Assembly: GCA_046330315.1 (NCBI GenBank)
Contig: JAXLSZ010000010.1
Coordinates: forward strand, 124,001-188,000
Direction: 5' to 3'
DNA length: 64,000 nucleotides
Origin: JAXLSZ01 sp046330315
Lineage (GTDB): Bacteria; Actinomycetota; Thermoleophilia; Solirubrobacterales; 70-9
Both the position numbers and the translations under genes were made by a program. The notes beneath the pieces are model-generated. The model did no database searches and was not told the DNA's origin. It saw nothing but the letters and a program-made list of their open reading frames with translations. Positions within the stretch are counted from its first letter, which is position 1. Each line of letters begins with the position of its first letter. This document shows positions 24,201 through 31,014 of the stretch, piece after piece.

Positions 24201-24420
24201 CGAGGCCTGGCAGGTCGAGGCGGCGGGGGGCAGCTACTACTACGTGCTGGACGCCGAGAAGGTCGCCGTCGAGGGCTCGCCCGACGACGCCGAGCGGGTC
24301 GAGCGCACCGTCCTGGAGGTGGGCGAGGGGGTGATGAGCCAGGACTTCGAGCCTCGGCCCTCGCCGACCGTCTGCGGGTGGTGCGACTACCGGCTGATCT
24401 GCCCCGCCGCGGAGAGCTGA
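21232..24420 (+). CDS. UvrD/Rep-type helicase with C-terminal Fe-S PD-(D/E)XK nuclease (AddB/AdnB-like)
   Basis: 1062 aa double-strand-break-processing enzyme type. Walker A is GAAGTGRTEL (residues 40-49), with Arg where the ATP-binding Lys is expected. Motif II is MVDELEDATLC (DExx form kept). Motifs V/VI are VQVIALDDAKGREFEHVYVL and RALYVAMTRARSGLVLS. C-terminal nuclease: LSASDLDLYLTCPLKYKF (Cys837), FGILIHGVLERF, RGRVDRVDRLPGG, LIDYKTGERR (Asp964, Lys966), and CGWCDYRLIC (Cys1048, 1051, 1057). The four Cys match the 4Fe-4S ligands of AddB-type nucleases. GTG start. Mycobacterial AdnAB uses two such subunits; only one is here. The Lys-to-Arg change questions its ATPase activity. Confidence 0.88.
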   Translation: MPASEREPVAVPAPGGGEEDLAGPGRRALDHGAGPLLVLGAAGTGRTELIAQRVAGLAAAGTGPEQVLLLCSTRATADRLRDRVETLLAEPFEELWIGTWEAIGERLLRDYPGDAGLDPFFEVLGPAERLAMLLDRLEDLPLRHHEIRGNPAGLLARLLRRIDALKAEAVSPQALAELARRRQADAGDEAALEAARREREFAELYAAHDRILAEAGSLDSGDVTLALRRLLSERADVRREIAARFRYTMVDELEDATLCRWAVLAELAADNANQLCAMDDDQAAGAASRAASWFRELHPDADVVVLERCLRGGSAVVDASHAVVAPISERLEKPARSAEGSDAEVRFWRARNERAQAQAVAREVEQLLAGGVAAAEVCVIVEEPSRQGGVVGAALEERSVPFHLAGPAALFRRPEVRDAIAWLRLLADPDDSAAAARALTRPPTELRSVDLARLTTIARRRKLDTVSACEAALESPQVQPEARERIQAFLKLYRAASAAMEERRPDVFVRRLIERVGLRRQRLFAAQPEAAERLLSLSRLAELASAWTRREPQGSTRDFVRYLSAVADAGVELGSGSEPPSPGSVQVIALDDAKGREFEHVYVLGLERSAAAERSPGPPAVPPELLAEAPAGSPASARLAQRRRALYVAMTRARSGLVLSWVERDRDGPNRPSRLYEEARTVLGAAEEIQEEELFGPAEGLHATYRMLRDEVLEASWRAGRELSEPRLDTVVDVNRAVVRHLELLKLAALAQRPGSEKTADAIEAINGLLRQVATPEQQAELEASSLDEYLLEEERERGRRRELLAAREEPSLEAFLPRRGEGLRLSASDLDLYLTCPLKYKFARVFGIPQEPTINQRFGILIHGVLERFHKEREHGEEDGERRLLSLFEAGWRRAGFGTSDDELQFRDRAREALKLYWRRERDAEGEPVWLERKFDFQIGPHHVRGRVDRVDRLPGGGYELIDYKTGERRTEAQLADDLQLSLYRLAAREAWQVEAAGGSYYYVLDAEKVAVEGSPDDAERVERTVLEVGEGVMSQDFEPRPSPTVCGWCDYRLICPAAES

Positions 24421-24423
24421 ACG

Positions 24424-24510
24424 CCGCCGCGCCGGGGCTGCTCGCCGCGGCGCCGGGGCTGCTCGCCGCCGCGCCGGGGCTGCTCGCCGCCGCGCCGGGG
24501 CTGCTCGTCG
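24424..24510. repeat. 21-bp tandem repeat (about 4 copies) between convergent genes
   Basis: Unit gccgcgccggggctgctcgc plus one base, repeated from 4 nt after the helicase stop up to the end of the PAC2 gene. It occupies the whole convergent gap. Confidence 0.88.
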
Positions 24511-24516
24511 CGGCGC

Positions 24517-25386
24517 TCAGGCCGGCTCGTCGCCGCGCTGCTCCAGGAAGCGCTGGAAGTCGCGGGCGATGGTGTCGCCGGAGGGCATGTCCTCGCCCTC
24601 GGCGAGCTCGCCGGCCTGGTCCTCCTCGATCCGCGAGACGAGTTCCTCGATCTCGGGGTTGTCGGCCACCGCGCGGGCCACCTGCTCCTCGTAGTGGGAG
24701 GTCTCGTCCTCGAGCTCGCCGGCGTCGACCGCCACGCCGGTCAGCCCCTCGAGGCGGCGCAGCAGGGCCAGGGCCGCCTTCGGGTTGGGTACCGCCGCGA
24801 CGTAGTGGGGCACCGCCGCCCACAGCGACGCCGAGCGCATCCCCGAGCGCCGGCAGGAGTCGTGAAGGACGCCGACGATCCCGGTCGGCCCCTCGTAGTT
24901 GGAGCGCTGGAGGTCGAGCTCGGTGACCAGCTCCTCGCTCGAGGCGAGCCCGGTGATCGGGACCGGCATAGAGTGCGAGACCTCGGCCAGCAGCGAGCCG
25001 AGCGTGATCACGGTCCCGACGCCAAGCCGCTCGGCGGCCGCGGCGATCGCCTCCGCGAAGCTGCGCCAGCGGAGGTTGGGCTCGGTGCCGTCGAGGAGCA
25101 CGAGGTCACGTGACGCTGCGGGGGCGGGGGCGGCCAGCAGGTTGTTCTCGGGCCACTCGATGTGGCGCGTCTGGCCCTCGGCCAGCGTGATGGTGGGCCG
25201 GTTGACCTGGAAGTCGAAGAACTCCTCGGGGTCCAGGGTGGCCAGCGGCTCGGCGTCCAGCGAGGCGGCGACCGTCTCCAGCGCCGTGGAGGCCGCCGCC
25301 GCCGCGTCGTTCCAGCCGCGGAAGGCGCAGACCAGGACCGGCGAGCGAAGCACGGGCGGCTCTCCTTCCCACACCAGAGGATCCAC
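24517..25386 (-). CDS. PAC2 family protein (proteasome-assembly-chaperone-like)
   Basis: 289 aa, soluble. PAC2 features: VLVCAFRGWNDAAAAASTAL at the N-terminus, FFDFQVNRPTITL, RDLVLLDGTEPNLRWRSF, VGTVITLGSLLAEVSHSMPV, GIVGVLHDSCRRSGMRSASL with WAAVPHYVA, and an acidic C-terminal helix (NPEIEELVSRIEEDQAGELA). Homologues are common in actinobacteria that carry a 20S proteasome, but a direct assembly role in bacteria is not established. It is divergent from the OB/HD nuclease gene with a 16-nt gap, so the two promoters must overlap the coding starts. Confidence 0.88.
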   Translation of the reverse strand: MDPLVWEGEPPVLRSPVLVCAFRGWNDAAAAASTALETVAASLDAEPLATLDPEEFFDFQVNRPTITLAEGQTRHIEWPENNLLAAPAPAASRDLVLLDGTEPNLRWRSFAEAIAAAAERLGVGTVITLGSLLAEVSHSMPVPITGLASSEELVTELDLQRSNYEGPTGIVGVLHDSCRRSGMRSASLWAAVPHYVAAVPNPKAALALLRRLEGLTGVAVDAGELEDETSHYEEQVARAVADNPEIEELVSRIEEDQAGELAEGEDMPSGDTIARDFQRFLEQRGDEPA

Positions 25387-25402
25387 AGGCTGAGGGTAGT
25401 CG

Positions 25403-26338
25403 ATGCCCGCGGCCCCGTCCGCCTCCGCGGGCAGGATGGTGGGAATGGAAGCCGCGGCGAAGATCGGGGCGGCCGAGGGGCCGACCGTGGCCGAGCTGGT
25501 GCCCGGGACGCCCTTTCGCGGGCGCTACGCCTGCGTGCGAAAGGACCGCCTCACCGCCCGCAACGGCTCCGCCTACCTCTCGCTTGAGCTCCGCGACCCG
25601 ACCGGGTCGATCCCGGCCAGGGTCTTCCGCGACGCGGACCGCATCGGCGCGCGCTTCGAGCGCGGCGACGCCGTCGAGGTCCGCGGGCGAGCCGAGCGAT
25701 TCCGCGGCCAGCTCGTCGCCGAGCTGGAGGACGTCCGCAGGCTGGAGGGTGCCGAGGTCGAGCCCGCCGACTTCCTTCCCGCGGCCTACCGGGACCGGGA
25801 TGAGCTGGAAGGATTTCTCGAGCACCTCTCGCGCGAGGTCCACGACCCGGCCCTGCGCGCGGTGGTCGAGTCGGTCCTGCAGTCCGGGCAGACGGCCGCC
25901 GAGTTCCGCAGGGCTCCCTGCACCCGGGCCGGGCACCACTCCTACCTCGGGGGGCTGATCGAGCACACGGTCGCGGTCGCGACCCTCGTCCCGGAGCTGG
26001 CGACCCTGCACCCGCGGCTCGACTCCGACCTGCTGATGGCCGCGGCGCTGCTCCACGACGTGGGCAGGACCCGCGAGTTCACCTACGGGGCCGAGATCGG
26101 GCTCAGCGAAGAGGGAAGGCTGCTCGGGCACCTGCAGATCGGGGCGGAGATCGTCGGCGGGGCGGCCGAGCGCCTGCCGCAGCCGAGAAGGTCCGCGCTG
26201 CTCTCCTGCATCCTCTGCCATCACGGGCCCGAGGCCCTGCGCCTGCGCCACTTTCCCTCCGCCGAGGCCCTGGCGCTGCACCGGCTGAACGCCCTCGACG
26301 CGGCGGTGAAGGGCGCCCTGGAGCACGGGACTCAGTAG
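25403..26338 (+). CDS. OB-fold/HD-domain 3'-5' exoribonuclease (YhaM-like)
   Basis: 311 aa. An N-terminal OB-fold (about residues 30-120: TPFRGRYACVRKDRLTARNG, LSLELRDPTGSIPARVF, VEVRGRAERFRGQLV) is followed by an HD domain (about 155-290) with HHSYLGGLIEHTVAVA and LLHDVGRTREF supplying the metal ligands. This domain order defines the YhaM/CBF1 group of 3'-5' exoribonucleases acting in RNA turnover. A GAGGG stretch 7 nt before ATG 25403 supports this start; ATG 25445 is an alternative. The 3' end overlaps the convergent ArfB gene by 7 nt. Confidence 0.87.
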   Translation: MPAAPSASAGRMVGMEAAAKIGAAEGPTVAELVPGTPFRGRYACVRKDRLTARNGSAYLSLELRDPTGSIPARVFRDADRIGARFERGDAVEVRGRAERFRGQLVAELEDVRRLEGAEVEPADFLPAAYRDRDELEGFLEHLSREVHDPALRAVVESVLQSGQTAAEFRRAPCTRAGHHSYLGGLIEHTVAVATLVPELATLHPRLDSDLLMAAALLHDVGRTREFTYGAEIGLSEEGRLLGHLQIGAEIVGGAAERLPQPRRSALLSCILCHHGPEALRLRHFPSAEALALHRLNALDAAVKGALEHGTQ

Positions 26339-26748
26339 TCGTCGGGGCGGGGCCTGCGGCGATCGCGCTTGCGGGCCGAGACCCGGCGCTTGGCCTCGAG
26401 CCTCCTCTCCCGCCCGGCCCGGCTGGGGCGCGTCGGCCTCCGCGGCCGCGGGGTCGCCAGCGCGTCGCGGATCCGCAGCCGCAGGCGCTCCAGCGCGAGC
26501 TGGCGGTTGCGGGCCTGGCTGCGAGCGTCCTGGGCGACCGCGGTGACGCGGCGACCGTAGCGGGAGGCGAGCCTGGCCCGCTGGGCCTCGCCGATGCTGC
26601 GCGAGGCCTCGAGGTCGAAGACGGCCTCGATCCGCGAGGCCGTGACGTTGGCGTGCTGGCCCCCGGGACCCGAGGAGCGGCTGGCCCGGACCTCGATCTC
26701 CTCCATCGGGATCGAGAGGCTCTCGTCGATCCGCAGGGGGTCGGCCAC
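26332..26748 (-). CDS. arfB: Peptidyl-tRNA hydrolase ArfB (stalled-ribosome rescue)
   Basis: 138 aa. It contains the release-factor catalytic loop SSGPGGQHANVTASRIE (GGQ at residues 28-30), which hydrolyses peptidyl-tRNA on stalled ribosomes. The C-terminus is a strongly basic tail (RERRLEAKRRVSARKRDRRR) that in ArfB proteins enters the empty mRNA channel. Length and lack of a codon-recognition domain distinguish it from RF1/RF2. It directly follows the second half-size TauE gene with a 1-nt gap on the same strand, and overlaps the OB/HD nuclease 3' end. Confidence 0.93.
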   Translation of the reverse strand: MADPLRIDESLSIPMEEIEVRASRSSGPGGQHANVTASRIEAVFDLEASRSIGEAQRARLASRYGRRVTAVAQDARSQARNRQLALERLRLRIRDALATPRPRRPTRPSRAGRERRLEAKRRVSARKRDRRRPRPDDY

Positions 26749-26749
26749 G

Positions 26750-27127
26750 CTAGGGCTCCCCCGGATGGCGAATCGCCCTGCGGCCGAGCTGGTAGGCGAA
26801 GAAGAGGGCCAGGGCCGCGAAGGCGACCTGCAGCACCCGCTCGGGGACGCTGTTCGCGAGCACGACGCCGACCCCGACCCCGAGCGGCGAGAGGGCCCCG
26901 ATGACCAGCGCGTCGCGGAGCTCGACGTTGCCGTAGGCGCGCTGGCGTGCCGCCCCGACCGCGGCCACGAAGACGATCATCAGCAGCGAGGTGGATTCGG
27001 CGTCGACCTGGTCGAGGCCGAGGAAGAGGGCGAGCGCCGGGACGAAGAGGACTCCGCCGCCCACCCCGACCAGGCCCCCGACGAAACCGCCGGCCATCGC
27101 CAGCAGCGCGGCGGCCACCTCGTTCAC
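26750..27127 (-). CDS. Half-size TauE/SafE (DUF81) membrane protein, second half
   Basis: 125 aa, GTG start at 27127 overlapping the stop of the preceding half-gene (GTGA). Four predicted membrane helices. It opens with AAALLAMAGGFVGGLVGVGG, the glycine-rich repeat that begins each half of TauE/SafE exporters, then STSLLMIVFVAAVGAARQRA. Full-length members are about 250 aa with two such repeats; here each repeat is its own gene. The two products presumably pair to form an anion (sulfite/sulfonate-type) exporter; substrate unproved. Confidence 0.82.
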   Translation of the reverse strand: MNEVAAALLAMAGGFVGGLVGVGGGVLFVPALALFLGLDQVDAESTSLLMIVFVAAVGAARQRAYGNVELRDALVIGALSPLGVGVGVVLANSVPERVLQVAFAALALFFAYQLGRRAIRHPGEP

Positions 27128-27486
27128 GAGAGCACCAGGTCGATCGCGACGGCCACCAGGATCAGCGCGAAGATCCCCGAGACCGCTCGCTGGGATATCC
27201 GCTGCTGGAAGGCCGTCCCGAGCACGACCCCGACGACGGCCGGGACGCTGAGCAGGAACCCCGTGAGGAGGTGGACGTTGCCGTAGAGGCCGCCCTGTGC
27301 GGCGGTGGCGAGGACCCCGATCACGATGATCGCCGCGAGGCTGGTCCCGGTGGCCAGCCGCTCCCCGTAGCCGAGCAGCAGGATCAGCAGCGGGACGATC
27401 ACCGTGCCCCCGCCGACCCCGAAGAGGCCGCTGAAAGCGCCGGCGGCCGTCCCGATCACCGCCAGCTTCAGGGTCTTCCCGGACAC
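27124..27486 (-). CDS. Half-size TauE/SafE (DUF81) membrane protein, first half
   Basis: 120 aa with about four membrane helices: KLAVIGTAAGAFSGLFGVGG (glycine-rich repeat signature), GGTVIVPLLILLLGYGERLA, TGTSLAAIIVIGVLATAAQG and a final VSGIFALILVAVAIDLVLS. It stops within the start codon of the second half-gene, implying coupled synthesis in equal amounts. It is divergent from otsB with a 20-nt gap. The split looks genuine, because both halves have proper starts and stops rather than a frameshift in a continuous homologous frame. Confidence 0.82.
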   Translation of the reverse strand: MSGKTLKLAVIGTAAGAFSGLFGVGGGTVIVPLLILLLGYGERLATGTSLAAIIVIGVLATAAQGGLYGNVHLLTGFLLSVPAVVGVVLGTAFQQRISQRAVSGIFALILVAVAIDLVLS

Positions 27487-27506
27487 CGGCGGCGATACTA
27501 GAGGCG

Positions 27507-28424
27507 ATGTCCGCGAAGATCCCGGCCGGTCCCCCGCCGGCGCTTGCGCCCCTGCTCGCCGAACCCCTGAGGTCGGCGCTGCTCACCGACGTGGACGGCA
27601 CGCTCGCCCCGATAGCCGAGCGCCCCGAGCAGGCCCGGGTGCCCGAGGCCGCGACCCGCGCCCTGCGCGAGCTGAGCAGGCGCTTCGGCCTGGTCGGCTG
27701 CGTCTCGGGGCGCCGGGCCGTCGAAGCCCGCGAGATGGTCGGCCTCCCGGAGCTGGCCTACGCGGGAAACCACGGCCTCGAGCTGCTCGCCCCCTGGCAG
27801 GAGGAGCCCTCTCCGGACCCTTCGATCAGCGGCCGCGAGACGGCGGCCCGGGACTTCGTCGCGGGCCTCGAAGCACGGCTCGCGGACAGCGGCGTGCGGG
27901 TGGAGGACAAGGGGCCGATCCAGGCCCTGCACTGGCGCGGCGCTGCCGACGAAGCCGCGGCCGAGCAGGTGGCGCGCGAGGTGGCCGAGCGGGCGGGCGG
28001 CGGGGGCGGGCGAACCGGCGAGGTGGCCGAGCGGGCGGGTGGCGAGGGCGGGCGAACCGGCGAGGTGGCCGAGCGGGCGGGTGGCGAGGTGGGCTGGCAG
28101 GCCGGCGCCGAGCTGGAGGCGCGCTGGGGCCGAAAGGTGCTCGAGCTGCGCCCGCGCGGCGGGGGCGGCAAGGACGCCGCGGTCGCGGCGCTGATCGGGG
28201 CGGGCGAGGGAATTGTCCACGCGGCCTACGCGGGCGACGATCGCACCGACCTCGACGCCTTCCGCGGGCTGCGTGGGCTGCGCGCGGCGGGAAGGCTCGA
28301 GACGGCGGTGTGCATCGGGGTCGTCTCGACGGAGGGACCGGCGGAGATCTCCGAGCAGGCCGACCTCACCGTCGAGGACCCCTCCGGCTGGCTGCGCCTC
28401 CTGCTGGTGATGGCGGAGCTGTAG
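27507..28424 (+). CDS. otsB: Trehalose-6-phosphate phosphatase
   Basis: HAD-superfamily phosphatase, 305 aa, removing phosphate from trehalose 6-phosphate in the OtsAB trehalose pathway. Motif I is LLTDVDGTLAPIAERP (nucleophile Asp of DVDGT), motif II VGCVSGRR, then YAGNHGLELL characteristic of OtsB. The motif III Lys is in the GGKDAAV region, and motif IV is AYAGDDRTDLDAFRGL. The cap domain is interrupted at about residues 158-195 by 2.7 copies of a 14-aa Gly/Arg/Glu-rich tandem repeat. No otsA is present in the window. The next gene starts 2 nt after its stop. Confidence 0.9.
   Translation: MSAKIPAGPPPALAPLLAEPLRSALLTDVDGTLAPIAERPEQARVPEAATRALRELSRRFGLVGCVSGRRAVEAREMVGLPELAYAGNHGLELLAPWQEEPSPDPSISGRETAARDFVAGLEARLADSGVRVEDKGPIQALHWRGAADEAAAEQVAREVAERAGGGGGRTGEVAERAGGEGGRTGEVAERAGGEVGWQAGAELEARWGRKVLELRPRGGGGKDAAVAALIGAGEGIVHAAYAGDDRTDLDAFRGLRGLRAAGRLETAVCIGVVSTEGPAEISEQADLTVEDPSGWLRLLLVMAEL
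27978..28090. repeat. 42-bp in-frame tandem repeat within otsB
   Basis: Two full units (27978-28019, 28020-28061) and a partial third encode repeats of Glu-Val-Ala-Glu-Arg-Ala-Gly-Gly-x-Gly-Gly-Arg-Thr-Gly inside the cap domain. Because 42 is a multiple of three the frame is preserved. Confidence 0.9.
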
Positions 28425-28426
28425 CG

Positions 28427-28927
28427 GTGCCGTTCACCGACCTGCTGAGGATCACGGTGCTGCTCTGCGGGGCCGAGGCCACCGCGCTGGGCGCGATCAC
28501 CGCCCTCTCGGCGGCCCAGCGGGCCGACACGACAACCCTCTACGTGGCCGCGGGGTGGTGGGTGATCGCGGTGGTGGCCGGGATCCTGCTTGGGAGCCCC
28601 GAGCGCGCCGCCGACGGGGTGCGCGACGCGCTCGCCTCGGCGAGAACCGCCACCGCCCTGCCCTCCTCGCCCGCGAGGATCGCGCTGTCGCGGCTTTGGC
28701 CGATCGGCGCGACCGCGGTGGCCGCCGGCGCGCTCGGGGTCTTCTTCCCGGGGGTGGCGGCGATCGGCGCGGGCTACGCGCTGCTGGTAGCCCTGGCCTG
28801 GCGCACCCGCGAGGGCGCCGTGCAGGCGGTCGAGGAGCGCGATGGCGTCCGCTTCTACGTCGAGCCGGGGTCCGCCCTGCGCCCGGTGATGCTGGTCCGT
28901 ACCCCGGGCCTGGGGCGGGAGCGCTAG
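28427..28927 (+). CDS. Small membrane protein of unknown function
   Basis: 166 aa from GTG 28427, which falls 2 nt after the otsB stop; probably translationally coupled. Four hydrophobic segments: LLRITVLLCGAEATALGAIT, LYVAAGWWVIAVVAGILLG, LWPIGATAVAAGALGVFFPG, and VAAIGAGYALLVALAW. A short cytoplasmic tail carries RTREGAVQAVEERDGVRFYV and PVMLVRTPG. No family recognised. The position suggests co-expression with trehalose synthesis, not necessarily a shared function. Confidence 0.72.
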   Translation: MPFTDLLRITVLLCGAEATALGAITALSAAQRADTTTLYVAAGWWVIAVVAGILLGSPERAADGVRDALASARTATALPSSPARIALSRLWPIGATAVAAGALGVFFPGVAAIGAGYALLVALAWRTREGAVQAVEERDGVRFYVEPGSALRPVMLVRTPGLGRER

Positions 28928-28999
28928 CCCCCCCCGGTCGAGCTTCGGGTTTCCGCTGATAATCAGCGCTAACTTGAAGTTCGGCGCGGCAGTGGGGGA
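28928..28999. promoter_or_regulatory. Two adjacent palindromes between convergent genes
   Basis: 28954-28968 is a perfect interrupted palindrome (CGCTGAT-A-ATCAGCG) and 28971-28981 a second one (AACTT-G-AAGTT). The tract is AT-rich for this genome and lies between the ends of the 28427 gene and polX. It could be a bidirectional terminator, although no T-run follows, or a protein-binding site. Confidence 0.45.
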
Positions 29000-30724
29000 T
29001 CAGCGCTTGCGCATCGCCTTGAACCCGCGCCAGCCGCGGGTGTTGGCGACCGCCTCGGCGCTCAGCCAGGCACGGCGCGCGGTGGCGACGGCGTAGGCCA
29101 TGTAGTCGAGCGTCTCGACGCCGTGGGCGTCGGTGGTGAGGACGATCCTCGCACCGGCCTCAGAGGCCAGCCGGGCGTGGTGCTCGGAGAGGTCGCGGCG
29201 GTTGGGGTTGCCGTTGATCTCGAGCATCGTGCCGGTTCGGGCCGCCGCCTCGATCACGGCCTCGACATCGACGGCGTAGGGCTCGCGGCGCAGGAGCAGC
29301 CGACCGGTGAGGTGGCCGATCGCGTCCACCAGAGGGTTCTCGATCGCCTCGAGGATGCGCGCGGTCATCTCCTCCTCTCCCTCGGAGAATGCGGTGTGGA
29401 CGCTGGCGATCACCCAGTCCAGCTCGGCCAGCACCTCCTCGGGGTAGTCCAGCTCCCCCCTGGTGCCGATGTTCACCTCCGACCCCGCCAGCAGGCGGAA
29501 CCCCCGCCTGCCGCGGTTCCACTCGTGGATCTCCTCGATTCGCGCCTCCAGCTCCGCCTCGGTGACGTTGTCCCCGAAGCCGTGGGAGGCCGAGTGGTCG
29601 GTGATCGCCATGTAGGAATAGCCGCGGGCCCGTCCCGCCTCCGCCATCTCCTCCAGAGTGTTGCGGCCGTCCGAGAGCGTGGTGTGGCAGTGCAGCTCCC
29701 CGCGAACGTCACCGATCGCGACCAGCTCCGGAAGCGTTCCCTCGCGCGCGGCGCGCAGCTCGCCCCTGTCCTCGCGGAGCTCCGGCTCGATGTAGTCGTA
29801 GCCGAGCCGTTCGTAGACCTCCTCCTCCGTGGCGCAGACGGTCGCCTCCCCGCTCTCGACGTCGGTGATGCCGTGCTCGGAGACCGAGAGGCCGCGGGCG
29901 ACGGCCCCCTCGCGCAGGGCCACGTTGTGGGCGGCCGAGCCGGTGAAGTGCTGGAGAAGGTTGCCGAACTGCTCGGGAGGGACTATTCGCAGGTCCACGC
30001 TGACGCCGTTGTGGGTCCGCGCCCGCACCCCGTTGGGCCCCGGGGTCCCGGCGCTTGCGATCAGCTCGTGCGAGGCGAGGTGGCGGGCAAGCGTCTCGGG
30101 CTCGGCGGCGGTGGCGATCAGGTCGATGTCCTTGCAGGTCTCGGTCCAGCGCCGCACCGACCCGGCGACCTCGACCCGCACCGCGGCGGGATGGGCGCGC
30201 AGCGCCCCCGCCAGCTCCTCGGCGAGCGGCCGGACCGCCGAGAGCAGCAGCCGCCCGCCCGTCTCCTCCCTTGCCTCCATGCGCTCGATGGCCGCCAGCA
30301 CGTTCTCCTCGACCTTCGGCCCCAGGCCCTTCAGCTCCCTGACCCGCCCGGTCTCCGCCGCCTCGCGCAGGTCGTCGAGCGAGCAGACCCCGAGCTCCTC
30401 GTATAGCCGCCGAGCCGTCTTGGCCCCGAGGCCGGGCAGGTGCGTCACCTCGACCAGCGAGGGCGGGAACCTTGCCTTCAGCTTCGCCGCTGCCGGGATC
30501 TCGCCCTCGGCGACCAGCGCGCGGATCTTCTCCTGAATGGTCTTGCCGATCCCCGGTATCTCGGTGGCGCGCCCCGCCAGCGCGAGCTCCTCGACGGAGA
30601 CCGGGCTCTCGCGGATCGCCTTGGCCGCCGTCGTGTAAGCAAGGACCCTGTACTTGACGGCCCCGTCCAGCTCGTAGAGGACGGAGAGCTCCTCGAATGC
30701 GTCGGCGATCTCGGCGTTGGTCAT
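29000..30724 (-). CDS. polX: DNA polymerase/3'-5' exonuclease PolX
   Basis: 574 aa from ATG 30724, chosen over the frame start at 30760 because MTNAEIADAFEELSVLYEL is the usual PolX N-terminus. Domains: N-terminal 8-kDa-like helix-hairpin-helix region (EIPGIGKTIQEKIRALV, LPGLGAKTARRLYEEL, LKGLGPKVEENVLA), family X nucleotidyltransferase with GSVRRWTETCKDIDLIA (catalytic Asp pair) and VDLRIVPPEQFG (third Asp), then a C-terminal PHP nuclease (GELHCHTTLSDGRNT, ITDHSASHGFG, TTDAHGVETLDYM). Gap filling and end trimming in base-excision or end-joining repair. Confidence 0.94.
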   Translation of the reverse strand: MTNAEIADAFEELSVLYELDGAVKYRVLAYTTAAKAIRESPVSVEELALAGRATEIPGIGKTIQEKIRALVAEGEIPAAAKLKARFPPSLVEVTHLPGLGAKTARRLYEELGVCSLDDLREAAETGRVRELKGLGPKVEENVLAAIERMEAREETGGRLLLSAVRPLAEELAGALRAHPAAVRVEVAGSVRRWTETCKDIDLIATAAEPETLARHLASHELIASAGTPGPNGVRARTHNGVSVDLRIVPPEQFGNLLQHFTGSAAHNVALREGAVARGLSVSEHGITDVESGEATVCATEEEVYERLGYDYIEPELREDRGELRAAREGTLPELVAIGDVRGELHCHTTLSDGRNTLEEMAEAGRARGYSYMAITDHSASHGFGDNVTEAELEARIEEIHEWNRGRRGFRLLAGSEVNIGTRGELDYPEEVLAELDWVIASVHTAFSEGEEEMTARILEAIENPLVDAIGHLTGRLLLRREPYAVDVEAVIEAAARTGTMLEINGNPNRRDLSEHHARLASEAGARIVLTTDAHGVETLDYMAYAVATARRAWLSAEAVANTRGWRGFKAMRKR

Positions 30725-31014
30725 CGCGGCCAACTTACCCGGGCGCGCCACCCCGGGCATCTGCCTGCCCGGAGCCGGGGAGGACCGTGCGCGCCCCGGG
30801 CCGGGGACCTGGGCCGGCGATTACGGCCGGAGGGCGGGGCCCTCGAAGGAAGGCTGTGCTTTCTGCAGAGGGTCCCGCTCTCCGGCCGTGCCACCGGAGG
30901 GCGGGGCCCTCGAAGGAAGACCGTGCGCGCCCCAGGCCGGGGGCGGGGGAAGACCTCCGCAGGCGGCCCATCCCCGGCCTAGAAGACGACGCGTTCGCCT
31001 AGGGTTCCCCGCCG
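30725..31014. repeat. Intergenic region with 26-bp direct repeats
   Basis: 290 bp between the divergent polX and mannosyltransferase genes. 30827-30852 and 30894-30919 are identical 26-bp copies spaced 67 bp apart, each starting ccggagggcggggccctcg. A second direct repeat (gaccgtgcgcgcccc) occurs at 30783-30797 and 30919-30933. No promoter could be assigned with confidence. Confidence 0.7.

Noticed and set aside
26750..27486. TauE/SafE pair as one frameshifted gene
   Set aside because: The first half ends exactly on the start codon of the second and each half begins with its own glycine-rich repeat, so two genes are the simpler reading, though a sequencing error cannot be fully excluded.
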